Source: an uncultured Oscillospiraceae bacterium (GTDB taxonomy: Bacteria > Bacillota > Clostridia > Oscillospirales > Ruminococcaceae). From it: a stretch of DNA of 12,345 nucleotides. A program made the translations under genes and the position numbers. The first letter of the stretch is position 1. The number at the start of each line of letters is the position of its first letter. This document shows positions 6,000 to 12,311 of the stretch, piece by piece. The notes beneath the pieces were generated by a model. It saw nothing but the letters and a program-made list of their open reading frames with translations, was not told the origin of the DNA and ran no database searches. Where the stretch lies: assembly GCA_934232845.1 (NCBI GenBank), contig CAKQGD010000050.1, positions 1-12,345 of the forward strand, given 5' to 3'.

Positions 6000-7196
6000 A
6001 TGAGCTTTGCCATTCAAAATGTACGTTGTGCCGATAAGGCTCTTGTTGATTTGTTCATAGAGAACGGAAAAATAAAAGAGATTGGGCCGGGCGGCTCGCT
6101 TTGTGCCGGAACAGAGCCCACGGTGGATGCGGCGGGGTATATTCTCCTTGCGCCTCTCAACGACTGTCACGCGCATTTGGACAAAACCACTATGGGGTTA
6201 GACTGGATCGAAAATCACGTAGAGTCCGATCTCATGAAGATAATCGACAATGAGCGAAAAAACCGCTTGGCGCTGGGGCTGGATCCTTACCGACAATGTA
6301 TCCGGCATATCCGCAGTTCTTTGGGATTCGGCGTTCAGGGAATGCGCAGTCATATCGACATCGATACCTGCCACGGCGTTTTTCTTTTGGAGGGAGCCTT
6401 GGCCGCCCGCGAGGAATACAAAGATTATTTTCATCTTCAGCTGACGGCTTTTCCTCAAAGCGGCCTCATGAGCCGCCCCGGCACCTATGAGCTGATGGAT
6501 CGCGCCCTTGCCATGGGCGCCGACGTCGTGGGAGGGGTGGATCCCTCCTCTTTGGACCGTGACTCCAAGGGCTGTCTGGACGCCATCTTTGATCTGGCGC
6601 AAAAGCACGGCAAACCGGTAGATATCCATCTGCATGAGCCTGCCGAGCTCGGCGCATACGACATGGAAGAAATTATTCTGCGCACCGAAGCTTTGGGAAT
6701 GCAGGGAAAGGTATCCGTCAGCCATGCGCTTTGTCTGGGCGCCTCCGTTCCCGGTCTTGTTTCTCCCCTGCTGGAAAAATTAGCTCGCGCCGGGATCACC
6801 GTGATCACCTGCGGCCAGCCACAGCTGGATACTTTTCCCCATATCAAAGAACTTGCCGCAGCCGGAGTAAAGGCTTGCTGCGGCGTCGACAACATTCAAG
6901 ACCTTTGGAGCCATTTCGGCAATGCCGATCTGCTTCAGCGGGCCTGTCTGATCGCTATGAAAAACAGCTGCCGCAACGATGAAGATCTGGAGATGGTGCT
7001 CGACCTTTGCACTCGGTCGGGTGCAGATCTTCTCGGGCTGGAGCCGTGGGAGCCTCTGCCCGGTTACCCGGCCGACTTTTTGCTGGTGAAGGGCGTCTGC
7101 CGCGCTCAGTGCGTGGCGCAGCCTTCTGCAGAGCGAATGGTATTTCACCGCGGTAAGCTGATCGCAAAAAACTGCCGTCTGTTGGAGGAAAAATGA
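6000..7196 (+). CDS. Amidohydrolase, cytosine deaminase-like (CodA/AtzC group)
   Basis: Predicted 398 residues, TIM-barrel metal-dependent hydrolase, slightly shorter than E. coli CodA (about 427). Residues matching CodA positions can be read: H57 and H59 in NDCHAHLDKT, Q153 in AFPQSG (the pyrimidine-contacting glutamine of CodA), H210 and E213 in DIHLHE, H242 in SVSHALCLG, and the metal/catalytic D297 in GVDNIQDLW. CodA has GHDDVFDPW at the last site, so the preceding His and the second Asp are replaced by Val and Asn. The enzyme probably hydrolyses an amino or amide group on a cytosine-like ring. Cytosine itself, a modified pyrimidine, ammelide-type rings or another cyclic amide are all possible. 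TGGAGG precedes the ATG. The gene follows the SDR by 32 bp without a terminator and overlaps the YitT gene by 4 bp. Confidence 0.82.
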   Translation: MSFAIQNVRCADKALVDLFIENGKIKEIGPGGSLCAGTEPTVDAAGYILLAPLNDCHAHLDKTTMGLDWIENHVESDLMKIIDNERKNRLALGLDPYRQCIRHIRSSLGFGVQGMRSHIDIDTCHGVFLLEGALAAREEYKDYFHLQLTAFPQSGLMSRPGTYELMDRALAMGADVVGGVDPSSLDRDSKGCLDAIFDLAQKHGKPVDIHLHEPAELGAYDMEEIILRTEALGMQGKVSVSHALCLGASVPGLVSPLLEKLARAGITVITCGQPQLDTFPHIKELAAAGVKACCGVDNIQDLWSHFGNADLLQRACLIAMKNSCRNDEDLEMVLDLCTRSGADLLGLEPWEPLPGYPADFLLVKGVCRAQCVAQPSAERMVFHRGKLIAKNCRLLEEK

Positions 7197-8152
7197 CTAT
7201 GCAAAAAAAATCACTCTGCAAACCTATCAATTTTCTCTTTTTGACGGCCGCGGGTATCGTCAACGCGTTCGGCGTCACCATTTTTTTGGCGCCCGTCAAA
7301 TTATACGACAGCGGAATTTCCGGCACCTCGATGCTGCTCTCGCAGATTACGCCGGAACAATTTTCCCTTTCGTTTTTTCTTCTGGTTCTCAACATTCCGA
7401 TGTTTCTTTACGGCCTGCGCCGTCAGGGAGCCGCTTTTACCATTTACGCCATTTATACCGTTGCGGTCTACTCGCTGGGTGCATGGCTGATTACAGACGT
7501 TCTGCCGGTTGACGTCAGCATGGCGTCGCCGCTCGCGGGGCAGGATCTTCTGCTCTGCGCCGTGTTCGGCGGGCTGATTTCCGGCGTGGGCAGCGGCATG
7601 GCAATCCGCTACGGCGGCGCGATGGACGGCATCGAGGTGCTCGCGGTCATTTTTGCAAAGGGTCTCGGCATCACGGTCGGCACCTTCGTTATGATCTACA
7701 ACGTCGCTCTCTACATTTTGTGCGGCATCGCGATCGACAGCTGGATCCTTCCTTTGTATTCGATCGTCACCTATGCGGCCGCCATCAAAACCGTCGACTT
7801 TATCGTCGAAGGCCTTTCCCGTTCGAAGTCGGCGACCATCATCTCCAAGCATCCGCAGGAGGTCTGCGCCGCTCTCTCCGAAGCCTTTAAAAGCGGAATC
7901 ACTGTGGTCGAAGCGCGGGGATATTTTTCCGATACGCCGCGCACCATGATCTATTTTGTCGTAAACCGTTTTCAGGTCGGCCGGATGAAGGCCGTCGTGC
8001 AGGAGGCGGATCCCTTCGCCTACATCGCCATCAGTGAAGTGGCCGATGTGTTCAAGCCGAAAAGCGCCGCCAAAAAAGCCGACGACGCCAATTCCCTGCC
8101 GCCGCCCGCCAAAGACACTGCGTCTTCTTCCGAGGAAACCCCTACAGCATAA
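7193..8152 (+). CDS. YitT-family membrane protein
   Basis: Predicted 319 residues. Five or so hydrophobic segments lie between about residues 12 and 200 (for example 14-33, 60-74, 83-100, 118-137, 162-182), forming the YitT membrane unit (DUF161). It includes RYGGAMDGIEVLAVIFAK at 139-156, equivalent to the family's GGSTGGTDIIA segment. A cytoplasmic DUF2179-type domain follows (about 210-290): SATIISKHPQEVCAAL, then GYFSDTPRTMIYFVVNR. The last 30 residues are a low-complexity Pro/Ser/Ala tail. The function of YitT proteins is not established; some neighbour transport or metabolite genes. The start is ambiguous: ATG 7193 overlaps the upstream stop but is only 4 bases from GGAGG, while ATG 7199 is 10 bases away. 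It is the last gene of the operon, followed by a terminator. Confidence 0.88.
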   Translation: MTMQKKSLCKPINFLFLTAAGIVNAFGVTIFLAPVKLYDSGISGTSMLLSQITPEQFSLSFFLLVLNIPMFLYGLRRQGAAFTIYAIYTVAVYSLGAWLITDVLPVDVSMASPLAGQDLLLCAVFGGLISGVGSGMAIRYGGAMDGIEVLAVIFAKGLGITVGTFVMIYNVALYILCGIAIDSWILPLYSIVTYAAAIKTVDFIVEGLSRSKSATIISKHPQEVCAALSEAFKSGITVVEARGYFSDTPRTMIYFVVNRFQVGRMKAVVQEADPFAYIAISEVADVFKPKSAAKKADDANSLPPPAKDTASSSEETPTA

Positions 8153-8157
8153 AACAA

Positions 8158-8215
8158 GCGCCCGAACGATCCGGAATTTTTCCGAAGCGCTCGGGCGTTT
8201 TCGTTCTGTTTTTTT
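8158..8215 (+). terminator. Bidirectional rho-independent terminator
   Basis: Outer stem CGCCCGA (8159-8165) with TCGGGCG (8191-8197); an inner stem CGGAA/TTCCG closes the loop region. On the plus strand it is followed by TTTTCGTTCTGTTTTTTT; on the minus strand by CTTGTTTTAT. It ends the five-gene operon and also serves the convergent MBL gene, whose stop codon (8216-8214) lies in the plus-strand T-tract. Confidence 0.85.
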
Positions 8216-9056
8216 AAATCTGATCCATCCGCACGCGGCAGAGCCTGCGGTATGCGTCGATTGCCGCGTGAACGCCCTCTTTTCCGACGACGAAGGGGTT
8301 GGGCACATGTGCCAAACGCCTGCGGCAGAGCTCCATACGCGCTTCTCCGCAGGACAGCGGATGGTGGTTCGGCAGCTCGACATCAATGGAAAGTTCCTCC
8401 GTCAGCAGGTCAAGCCGGTCCAGAGAGGCCAGCTGTGCCTCGATCTCTTCTTTTGTTTTCTGCGGCAGGGTGCCGCCCATCATAACGGCGGTGTGGCGCT
8501 TTTGACAGTCGGTCACCGGAAACACATATGTCATGCAGCCGGGCGTGTGCCCCGGCGTGGAAAAAGCGCGCACCGTCACGTTTCCCAGCGTGATCTCGTC
8601 ACCGTCGCGCAGAAATCGCCCGGGCACAAAATCGGGCGCAAGATCACACACGCCGCTGTTTTTTGCGCTGCGGCGAACGTTTTCTTCACTGCGCCACAGT
8701 TCGTAATCCGCCTCGGGAAAGCAGATCTGCGCGCCCGTTTCGGCCGCCAGCCGTCCCGCAGCGCCGGTATGGTCAAAATGTCCGTGCGTAATCAAAATCA
8801 TTTTGAGATCCGCAAGATTCCATCCCGCCCGGGCAACCGCATCCGTGATATTGTCATAGCACGAAGAGATGGGCAGCAGTGCGTCGAACAGCATCAGGCC
8901 GTCTCCCGTATTGAGCACCACGCACGAGCAGCCCACGGTCGCGGCCATTACGGCGTCGTCAAAAATCTGCGCCGGGGGAAGCTGCCCGCGGTTCCACACA
9001 TCCACCAGAGAAAAGAAATCCGAATAATCGACGCTCAAGTCCTTGAGACGATACAT
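8214..9056 (-). CDS. MBL-fold metallohydrolase, B3 beta-lactamase-like ligand set
   Basis: Predicted 280 residues with the start at ATG 9056, chosen because GGAGG lies nine bases upstream (9070-9066). The frame stays open to 9245 but that extension passes through hairpin-rich leader DNA. The metallo-beta-lactamase signature is THGHFDHTG at 90-98, with H91, H93, D95 and H96 as ligands; H170 is in STPGHTPG and H231 or H232 in PNHHP. The last His followed by Pro, without the bridging Asp seen in glyoxalases (TGD), resembles subclass B3. Residues 39-58 have the usual C-x-VLNTGDGLMLFDA strand. There is no signal peptide, so a cytoplasmic role is more likely than secreted beta-lactamase. The substrate is unknown; lactonase, thioesterase or glyoxalase-like activity is possible. 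Confidence 0.85.
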   Translation of the reverse strand: MYRLKDLSVDYSDFFSLVDVWNRGQLPPAQIFDDAVMAATVGCSCVVLNTGDGLMLFDALLPISSCYDNITDAVARAGWNLADLKMILITHGHFDHTGAAGRLAAETGAQICFPEADYELWRSEENVRRSAKNSGVCDLAPDFVPGRFLRDGDEITLGNVTVRAFSTPGHTPGCMTYVFPVTDCQKRHTAVMMGGTLPQKTKEEIEAQLASLDRLDLLTEELSIDVELPNHHPLSCGEARMELCRRRLAHVPNPFVVGKEGVHAAIDAYRRLCRVRMDQI

Positions 9057-9359
9057 GAAAAAATTCCTCCCGTTAATCATAACCACCGGCCGTGCCGGCG
9101 GTTTGCACAAGCCCCCTTGGGGCCTTTTACCCGCCGAGCCTATAGGCTCATCGAATGATCTTTCACTTGCGTGAGATGCCCTGCTGCTGCTGCTAAAATA
9201 GCGGTAGGATATCTCTTTTCCAGCTTCTCTAATCTTGTTCGACATTCTTTCTTACTTACGGTTGAATGGTTGTTCCTCGCTTCGCTCGGATCATTTATTC
9301 TGGGCATAGTGAAAGCTTTTTGGAACCACCGGCACTGCTGATGGTTTTCTCTGTACAAA
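9057..9359 (-). other. Leader/spacer upstream of the MBL gene with hairpin cluster
   Basis: No gene can be supported. Read on the minus strand towards the MBL start, the hairpins are: TCAC-GCAA-GTGA (9174-9163, GNRA-type loop); GAGCC-TATA-GGCTC (9149-9136, a perfect 14-bp palindrome); an imperfect AAGGCCCC/GGGGGCTT; and CCGCCGGC-ACG-GCCGGTGG (about 9101-9083, with one G-U pair). The part around 9180-9310 looks clearly poorer in GC than its neighbours. It holds a 55-codon open frame (9140-9305, minus) without a ribosome site and with many rare AGA/AGG/ATA/TTA codons. The 10-mer AACCACCGGC occurs at 9081-9090 and again at 9324-9333. It could be a structured 5' UTR, a small RNA or a relic of inserted DNA. 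Confidence 0.35.
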
Positions 9360-9396
9360 AAGAAAAACGCGCCGTCCAAGATTGGCGGCGCGTTTG
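9360..9396 (-). terminator. Strong rho-independent terminator downstream of the fba region
   Basis: Stem AACGCGCCG (9366-9374) with CGGCGCGTT (9386-9394), extended by CCAA/TTGG across a one-base bulge. On the minus strand it is followed by TTTTTCTTTTT, a good U-tract; on the plus strand by TTTGTTTTG, a weaker one. It lies more than 400 bp past the aldolase stop, so it probably ends a transcript that once included a further gene. Confidence 0.8.
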
Positions 9397-9439
9397 TTTT
9401 GATTCCTGCCGGCAAAAGTGCAAAACCGGTCCGCAGCCG

Positions 9440-9757
9440 CAGACTTCACACGAGACAGCCGTATCCGGGCAAGCGAACGGGCCTCGTTGATCGCCGCGGG
9501 ATTTTGCGCCTGCATCATCTCGATTGCCGCTTCGTCTGGCAGAGCAGCCCGGTTTTCCCCTTTCCGGGGACTATCAGACAGCCGAAGGCGAGGGCCTGCT
9601 TCCCTAACTTTTCGCAGTCGCCGTCCACCGCGATACCGAGGTGATAAAGTTCGTGCCCGTCCGGTACGGCCGTGCAAACGGCCCGGCGGGATTATGGATC
9701 TGTCAGCCGGCACTTGCGTGAGCCGTCGGGCGAGACGGCTTCTCGAACGGCTTTCAT
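9440..9757 (-). pseudogene. Candidate decayed coding sequence downstream of aldolase
   Basis: No intact product is present, but two minus-strand frames look coding in sequence. In one frame, ATG 9757 opens MKAVREAVSPDGSRKCRLTDP, meets a TAA at 9694-9692, and then continues as AVPDGHELYHLGIAVDG and KQALAFGCLIVPGKGKT until about 9560. The reading then looks coding in another frame: LPDEAAIEMMQAQNPAAIN and EARSLARIRLSRV (about 9550-9440). Third codon positions are mostly G or C in both parts. This is what a gene with one nonsense and one frameshift change would look like, placed between fba and the terminator. No family was recognised. A chance reading in GC-rich DNA, or a hairpin-rich noncoding RNA, is the alternative; stems GGCCGT-GCAA-ACGGCC (9668-9683) and AGCCGTC/GACGGCT (9721-9740) lie inside. 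Confidence 0.3.
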
Positions 9758-9818
9758 TCCATTCGGCGTTGCCGACCGCCGCACAGGTATGCCGCAGATA
9801 GGATTTTATCGCCTTATC

Positions 9819-10754
9819 TCAAGCTTTTCCGGCACAGCCGAGCACATACTGCATCTTGTGCCCGACAACCTCCTTGACGGCCTCGCGCGCGGGCTTGAGA
9901 TACTGTCTCGGGTCGAAGTGATCGGGGTTTTCCGCCATATGCTTGCGGATCGCCGCAGTCATTGCCAGACGGATATCGGTGTCGATATTAATTTTGCAGA
10001 CCGCCATGCCCGCCGCCTGGCGGAGCATCTCCTCGGGGATGCCGATGGCGCTGGGCATAGCACCGCCGTACTGGTTGACCACCGCGACATATTCCTGCAT
10101 GACGGAGGATGCGCCGTGCAGCACGATCGGGAACCCGGGAAGGCGGCGCTCTACCTCCGAAAGGATGTCAAAGCGCAGCTGCGGCTTCTGGCCGGGCTTG
10201 AACTTGTATGCGCCGTGGCTCGTGCCGATGGCGATGGCAAGGGAATCAACCCCGGTGCGGGTGACAAATTCCTCGACCTGCGCCGGATCGGTATAGGAGG
10301 AATCCGCCTCGGAGACGTTCACCGCGTCCTCGATGCCGGCCAGACGGCCCAGCTCACCTTCCACCGTGACGTTGTACTTGTGCGCGTAGTCTACAACCTC
10401 GCGGGTGATGCGGATATTTTCTTCAAAGGAATGCTTGGAGCCGTCGATCATAACCGAAGAGAATCCGCCGTCCACGCAGGCCTTGCAGATTTCAAAGTCC
10501 TCGCCGTGGTCGAGATGCAGCGCGAGATCCAGCCCGGTGTCGGCGATGGCCGCTTCTACCAGCTTGACCAGATAGACATGCTTGGCATATTTGCGCGCGC
10601 CCGCGGAGACCTGCAGGATCAGCGGAGATTTCTGTTCCATCGCCGCCTCGGTGATGCCCTGAATGATCTCCATATTGTTGACGTTGAAGGCGCCGACCGC
10701 GTAGCCGCCCTCGTAGGCCTTTTTAAACATTTCAGTCGTGTTGACAAGTGCCAT
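9819..10754 (-). CDS. fba: Class II fructose-1,6-bisphosphate aldolase
   Basis: Predicted 311 residues, full length for class II aldolases of the FbaA/GatY-KbaY family. It cleaves fructose 1,6-bisphosphate to glyceraldehyde 3-phosphate and dihydroxyacetone phosphate in glycolysis. LALHLDHGED at 77-86 gives catalytic D82 and zinc ligand H83. VEGELG (131-136) contributes the conserved Glu residues. The other zinc ligands are H180 in IGTSHGAYK and H213 in VLHGASS. KINIDTD (254-260) binds the phosphate side. Tagatose-bisphosphate aldolase is a close relative, but the housekeeping promoter and strong codon bias favour the glycolytic enzyme. The start ATG 10754 has GGGAGG about ten bases upstream. 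It is probably monocistronic today, with a possibly decayed gene downstream before the terminator at 9360-9396. Confidence 0.95.
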   Translation of the reverse strand: MALVNTTEMFKKAYEGGYAVGAFNVNNMEIIQGITEAAMEQKSPLILQVSAGARKYAKHVYLVKLVEAAIADTGLDLALHLDHGEDFEICKACVDGGFSSVMIDGSKHSFEENIRITREVVDYAHKYNVTVEGELGRLAGIEDAVNVSEADSSYTDPAQVEEFVTRTGVDSLAIAIGTSHGAYKFKPGQKPQLRFDILSEVERRLPGFPIVLHGASSVMQEYVAVVNQYGGAMPSAIGIPEEMLRQAAGMAVCKINIDTDIRLAMTAAIRKHMAENPDHFDPRQYLKPAREAVKEVVGHKMQYVLGCAGKA

Positions 10755-10788
10755 ATGAATGATTCCTCCCTTTCATTCGTTCGTTTTT

Positions 10789-10816
10789 ATTGTACCATTC
10801 CGACGGCAGATTGCAA
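10789..10816 (-). promoter_or_regulatory. Promoter of fba
   Basis: Minus strand: -35 TTGCAA at 10816-10811, 16-bp spacer, -10 TACAAT at 10794-10789. The matches are 4/6 and 5/6 of sigma-A consensus. The start point would be near 10782, giving a leader of about 28 nt carrying the GGGAGG site. Confidence 0.65.
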
Positions 10817-11067
10817 GCCCCCAGCCGCCTCATCGCCAAAAAACACCGCGCTTTTTTACAGGCAGACCCGCCCGGCGCGCCCTGCGGGCAATAAAGCCGA
10901 ATGGCTGAGAGCGCCGCTTCGCCGAATTATTCTGTCAAAAAGAGTTTTCCTCTCAAAAATCCCTTGCGGGTCTTCCCGGCCTCCGCAAGTTTTAAAAAAC
11001 GGTCTTGCCGCATTCGTTCGAAAAGCCGCCCCGCGGCTTTCTGCCCCCTTGCACAAAGAACAGACGC
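10817..11067. other. Hairpin-rich spacer between fba and the secreted-protein gene
   Basis: No gene can be supported here; open frames on both strands lack ribosome sites and run into the terminator at 11068-11104. Perfect inverted repeats are CTTGCGG/CCGCAAG (10963-10969 with 10983-10989) and AAAGCCGC-CCC-GCGGCTTT (11022-11040). A weaker CCCGC/GCGGG pair lies at 10867-10888. The first repeat is followed by GTTTTAAAA on the plus strand and GGATTTTTG on the minus strand, so it might act as a weak terminator in either direction. Confidence 0.35.
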
Positions 11068-11104
11068 AAAAAAAATCCCCTTCGGAGAGTGAGGGGGATT
11101 TTTT
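11068..11104 (-). terminator. Rho-independent terminator of the secreted-protein gene
   Basis: AAAAAATCCCC (11070-11080) pairs with GGGGATTTTTT (11094-11104) around a 13-nt loop. On the minus strand the stem ends in a run of eight T residues. It lies 45 bp past the stop of the secreted-protein gene; the symmetric A/T arms would also allow termination of plus-strand transcripts. Confidence 0.85.
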
Positions 11105-11148
11105 ATGAATCAAAGATTCGCTTTACCGGAGATTGTCTGAGGCAGTGC

Positions 11149-12252
11149 TCAGGCAGCGGCGCCGGTAGTGGGGTTGCCGGTGGAGGGGGTCCCGGTCACG
11201 TCGGTGACGGCGTCGAGGTCGAGCTCGACATCGGAGATGACGTAAGTGCCGAGAGTCTTAGTGTTGAAAAGGAAGCCCTCTTCCCACTCGTCGTACTCAG
11301 CGTCCATGGCGACAGGCTTGCCGTCGACAACCTTGTAGAGGTAGGTATCCTCGTCTGCATAGACGGTGACTTCGGCGGTCTTCTTGAACTTGCCGGTCAG
11401 AGCCACGAAATCGAGGTTCGCATCCGGATACGCATCGACAACAGACTCAACCTCGTCAACCTTGTAGAAGAGCAGAACGTCTTCTTCGTTGGTAGCGTCG
11501 ATCACAGCAGAGGCAACGGCGTTCTTGGAAACACCGGTCTCGACATCAGCCTTGGGAACAAAGTAAACTGTAACTTCGTCACGGTCAACATTGTCCATCT
11601 CATAGACCTTCTTGGTGGTGGTGGCAAAAACCTTCTTGGTGTCCTTTACAAGGACTTCCTTGGTAACTTCCTCGAAAGCAAGCGAGAAATCAACAGTGAA
11701 GTAAGAGTCGAGCTTCTCCTTGTTTTCACCGGTTCCGGTCGTACCCTTAAGATAGATCTTACCGGAAACATCCACATCCTCCAGCTCAGAGCCGGTAGTG
11801 GTTACAGCGACAAAGTAGCAGGACATTCTATCGCCCGCATTGGCTGCTTCAGGATCAACCGCGAAACCACCGAGCTTGACGCTCTTCTTGACGATTTCAA
11901 CATTTTTGACATATTCCTCGCCGTCGGTCCACTTCGGGGTGATCTTCAGGCCGGAAACAGACTTGGAATCCGTGATCAGATCCTCATAATAAAGGCCATA
12001 GCTCGGATTAAGAACATTATCATTCTTGGTCAGAACATAATAAAGGGTCTTGCCGAATTCGACAGTGTCGCCAGCTTTTTCCATGACCTTTGTGTCGGAA
12101 TCGTAGGTGTAAGCCTGATCTTCCTGCACCTGCATCACATTGGCGGCGCTGTTATCTTCATCGTCAATCAGCTTAGAATTCGCGGCAAACGCAACAGAAG
12201 CAAGGGACAGTACCATGGCGAGAGCCAGGGCGAGTGCGAATACCTTTTTCAT
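11149..12252 (-). CDS. Secreted acidic protein with TPSTG-NPTTG C-terminal tail
   Basis: Predicted 367 residues. A clear signal peptide comes first: MKKVFALALALAMVLSLASV, with cleavage after AFA at about residue 23. The mature part is very acidic, almost free of cysteine, and mostly beta-strand-like (alternating V/T/Y/K/D), with no recognised enzyme motif. Near the C-terminus, EEGFLFNTKTLGTYVISDVE recalls a segment often seen at the end of clostridial cell-surface proteins. The protein ends TPSTG (355-359), NPTTG (360-364), AAA, with no hydrophobic anchor or basic tail, so a standard sortase route is not supported. AGGAGG lies nine bases before the ATG. The codon choice is very biased (AAG, GTC/GTT, GAC/GAA), suggesting strong expression, and leaves a full-length antisense open frame that is not a gene. 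Probable role: abundant exported or wall-associated protein; function unknown. Confidence 0.8.
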   Translation of the reverse strand: MKKVFALALALAMVLSLASVAFAANSKLIDDEDNSAANVMQVQEDQAYTYDSDTKVMEKAGDTVEFGKTLYYVLTKNDNVLNPSYGLYYEDLITDSKSVSGLKITPKWTDGEEYVKNVEIVKKSVKLGGFAVDPEAANAGDRMSCYFVAVTTTGSELEDVDVSGKIYLKGTTGTGENKEKLDSYFTVDFSLAFEEVTKEVLVKDTKKVFATTTKKVYEMDNVDRDEVTVYFVPKADVETGVSKNAVASAVIDATNEEDVLLFYKVDEVESVVDAYPDANLDFVALTGKFKKTAEVTVYADEDTYLYKVVDGKPVAMDAEYDEWEEGFLFNTKTLGTYVISDVELDLDAVTDVTGTPSTGNPTTGAAA

Positions 12253-12286
12253 CGGTAAATTCCTCCTAAAAATTTTTTCGAGGCTG

Positions 12287-12311
12287 CCGGGCGGACTCTC
12301 CGACCGCCCGG
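12287..12311 (-). promoter_or_regulatory. Hairpin in the leader of the secreted-protein gene
   Basis: Perfect 8-bp inverted repeat CCGGGCGG (12287-12294) with CCGCCCGG (12304-12311) and a 9-nt loop, 35 bp upstream of the ATG on the minus strand. On that strand it is followed by CAGCCTCGAAAAAATTTTT and then the ribosome site. It could stabilise the mRNA 5' end, or be the end of an upstream unit outside the window. Confidence 0.4.

Noticed and set aside
9136..9149. Group II intron domain V suggested by GAGCC...GGCTC
   Set aside because: The 34-nt domain V with its GAAA loop and bulge is absent, and no reverse transcriptase is near.
9057..9245. N-terminal extension of the MBL frame to ATG 9245
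   Set aside because: It passes through the hairpin cluster, adds no domain, and the ATG at 9056 has the proper GGAGG site.
9140..9305. Small minus-strand frame of 55 codons (begins MPRINDPSEARNNH)
   Set aside because: There is no ribosome site, many rare codons, and it overlaps the hairpin cluster; it is kept only as part of the spacer description.
9400..9818. RNase P RNA, tmRNA or SRP RNA in the spacer
   Set aside because: The conserved cores were looked for (GAGGAAAGTCC, GGTTCGATTCC, GGTCCGGAAGGAAGCAGC) and none is present.
9672..11108. 478-codon plus-strand open frame opposite the aldolase gene
   Set aside because: It is the mirror of a strongly codon-biased gene and runs on through the fba promoter and the spacer; there is no ribosome site and the protein is arginine- and histidine-rich without domains.
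10856..11113. 85-codon minus-strand frame starting just before the terminator stem
   Set aside because: Its first residues are the translated terminator, and it has no ribosome site or recognisable pattern.
11005..12258. 417-codon plus-strand open frame opposite the secreted-protein gene
   Set aside because: It crosses the terminator and mirrors the biased codons of the real gene, which has a signal peptide and ribosome site.
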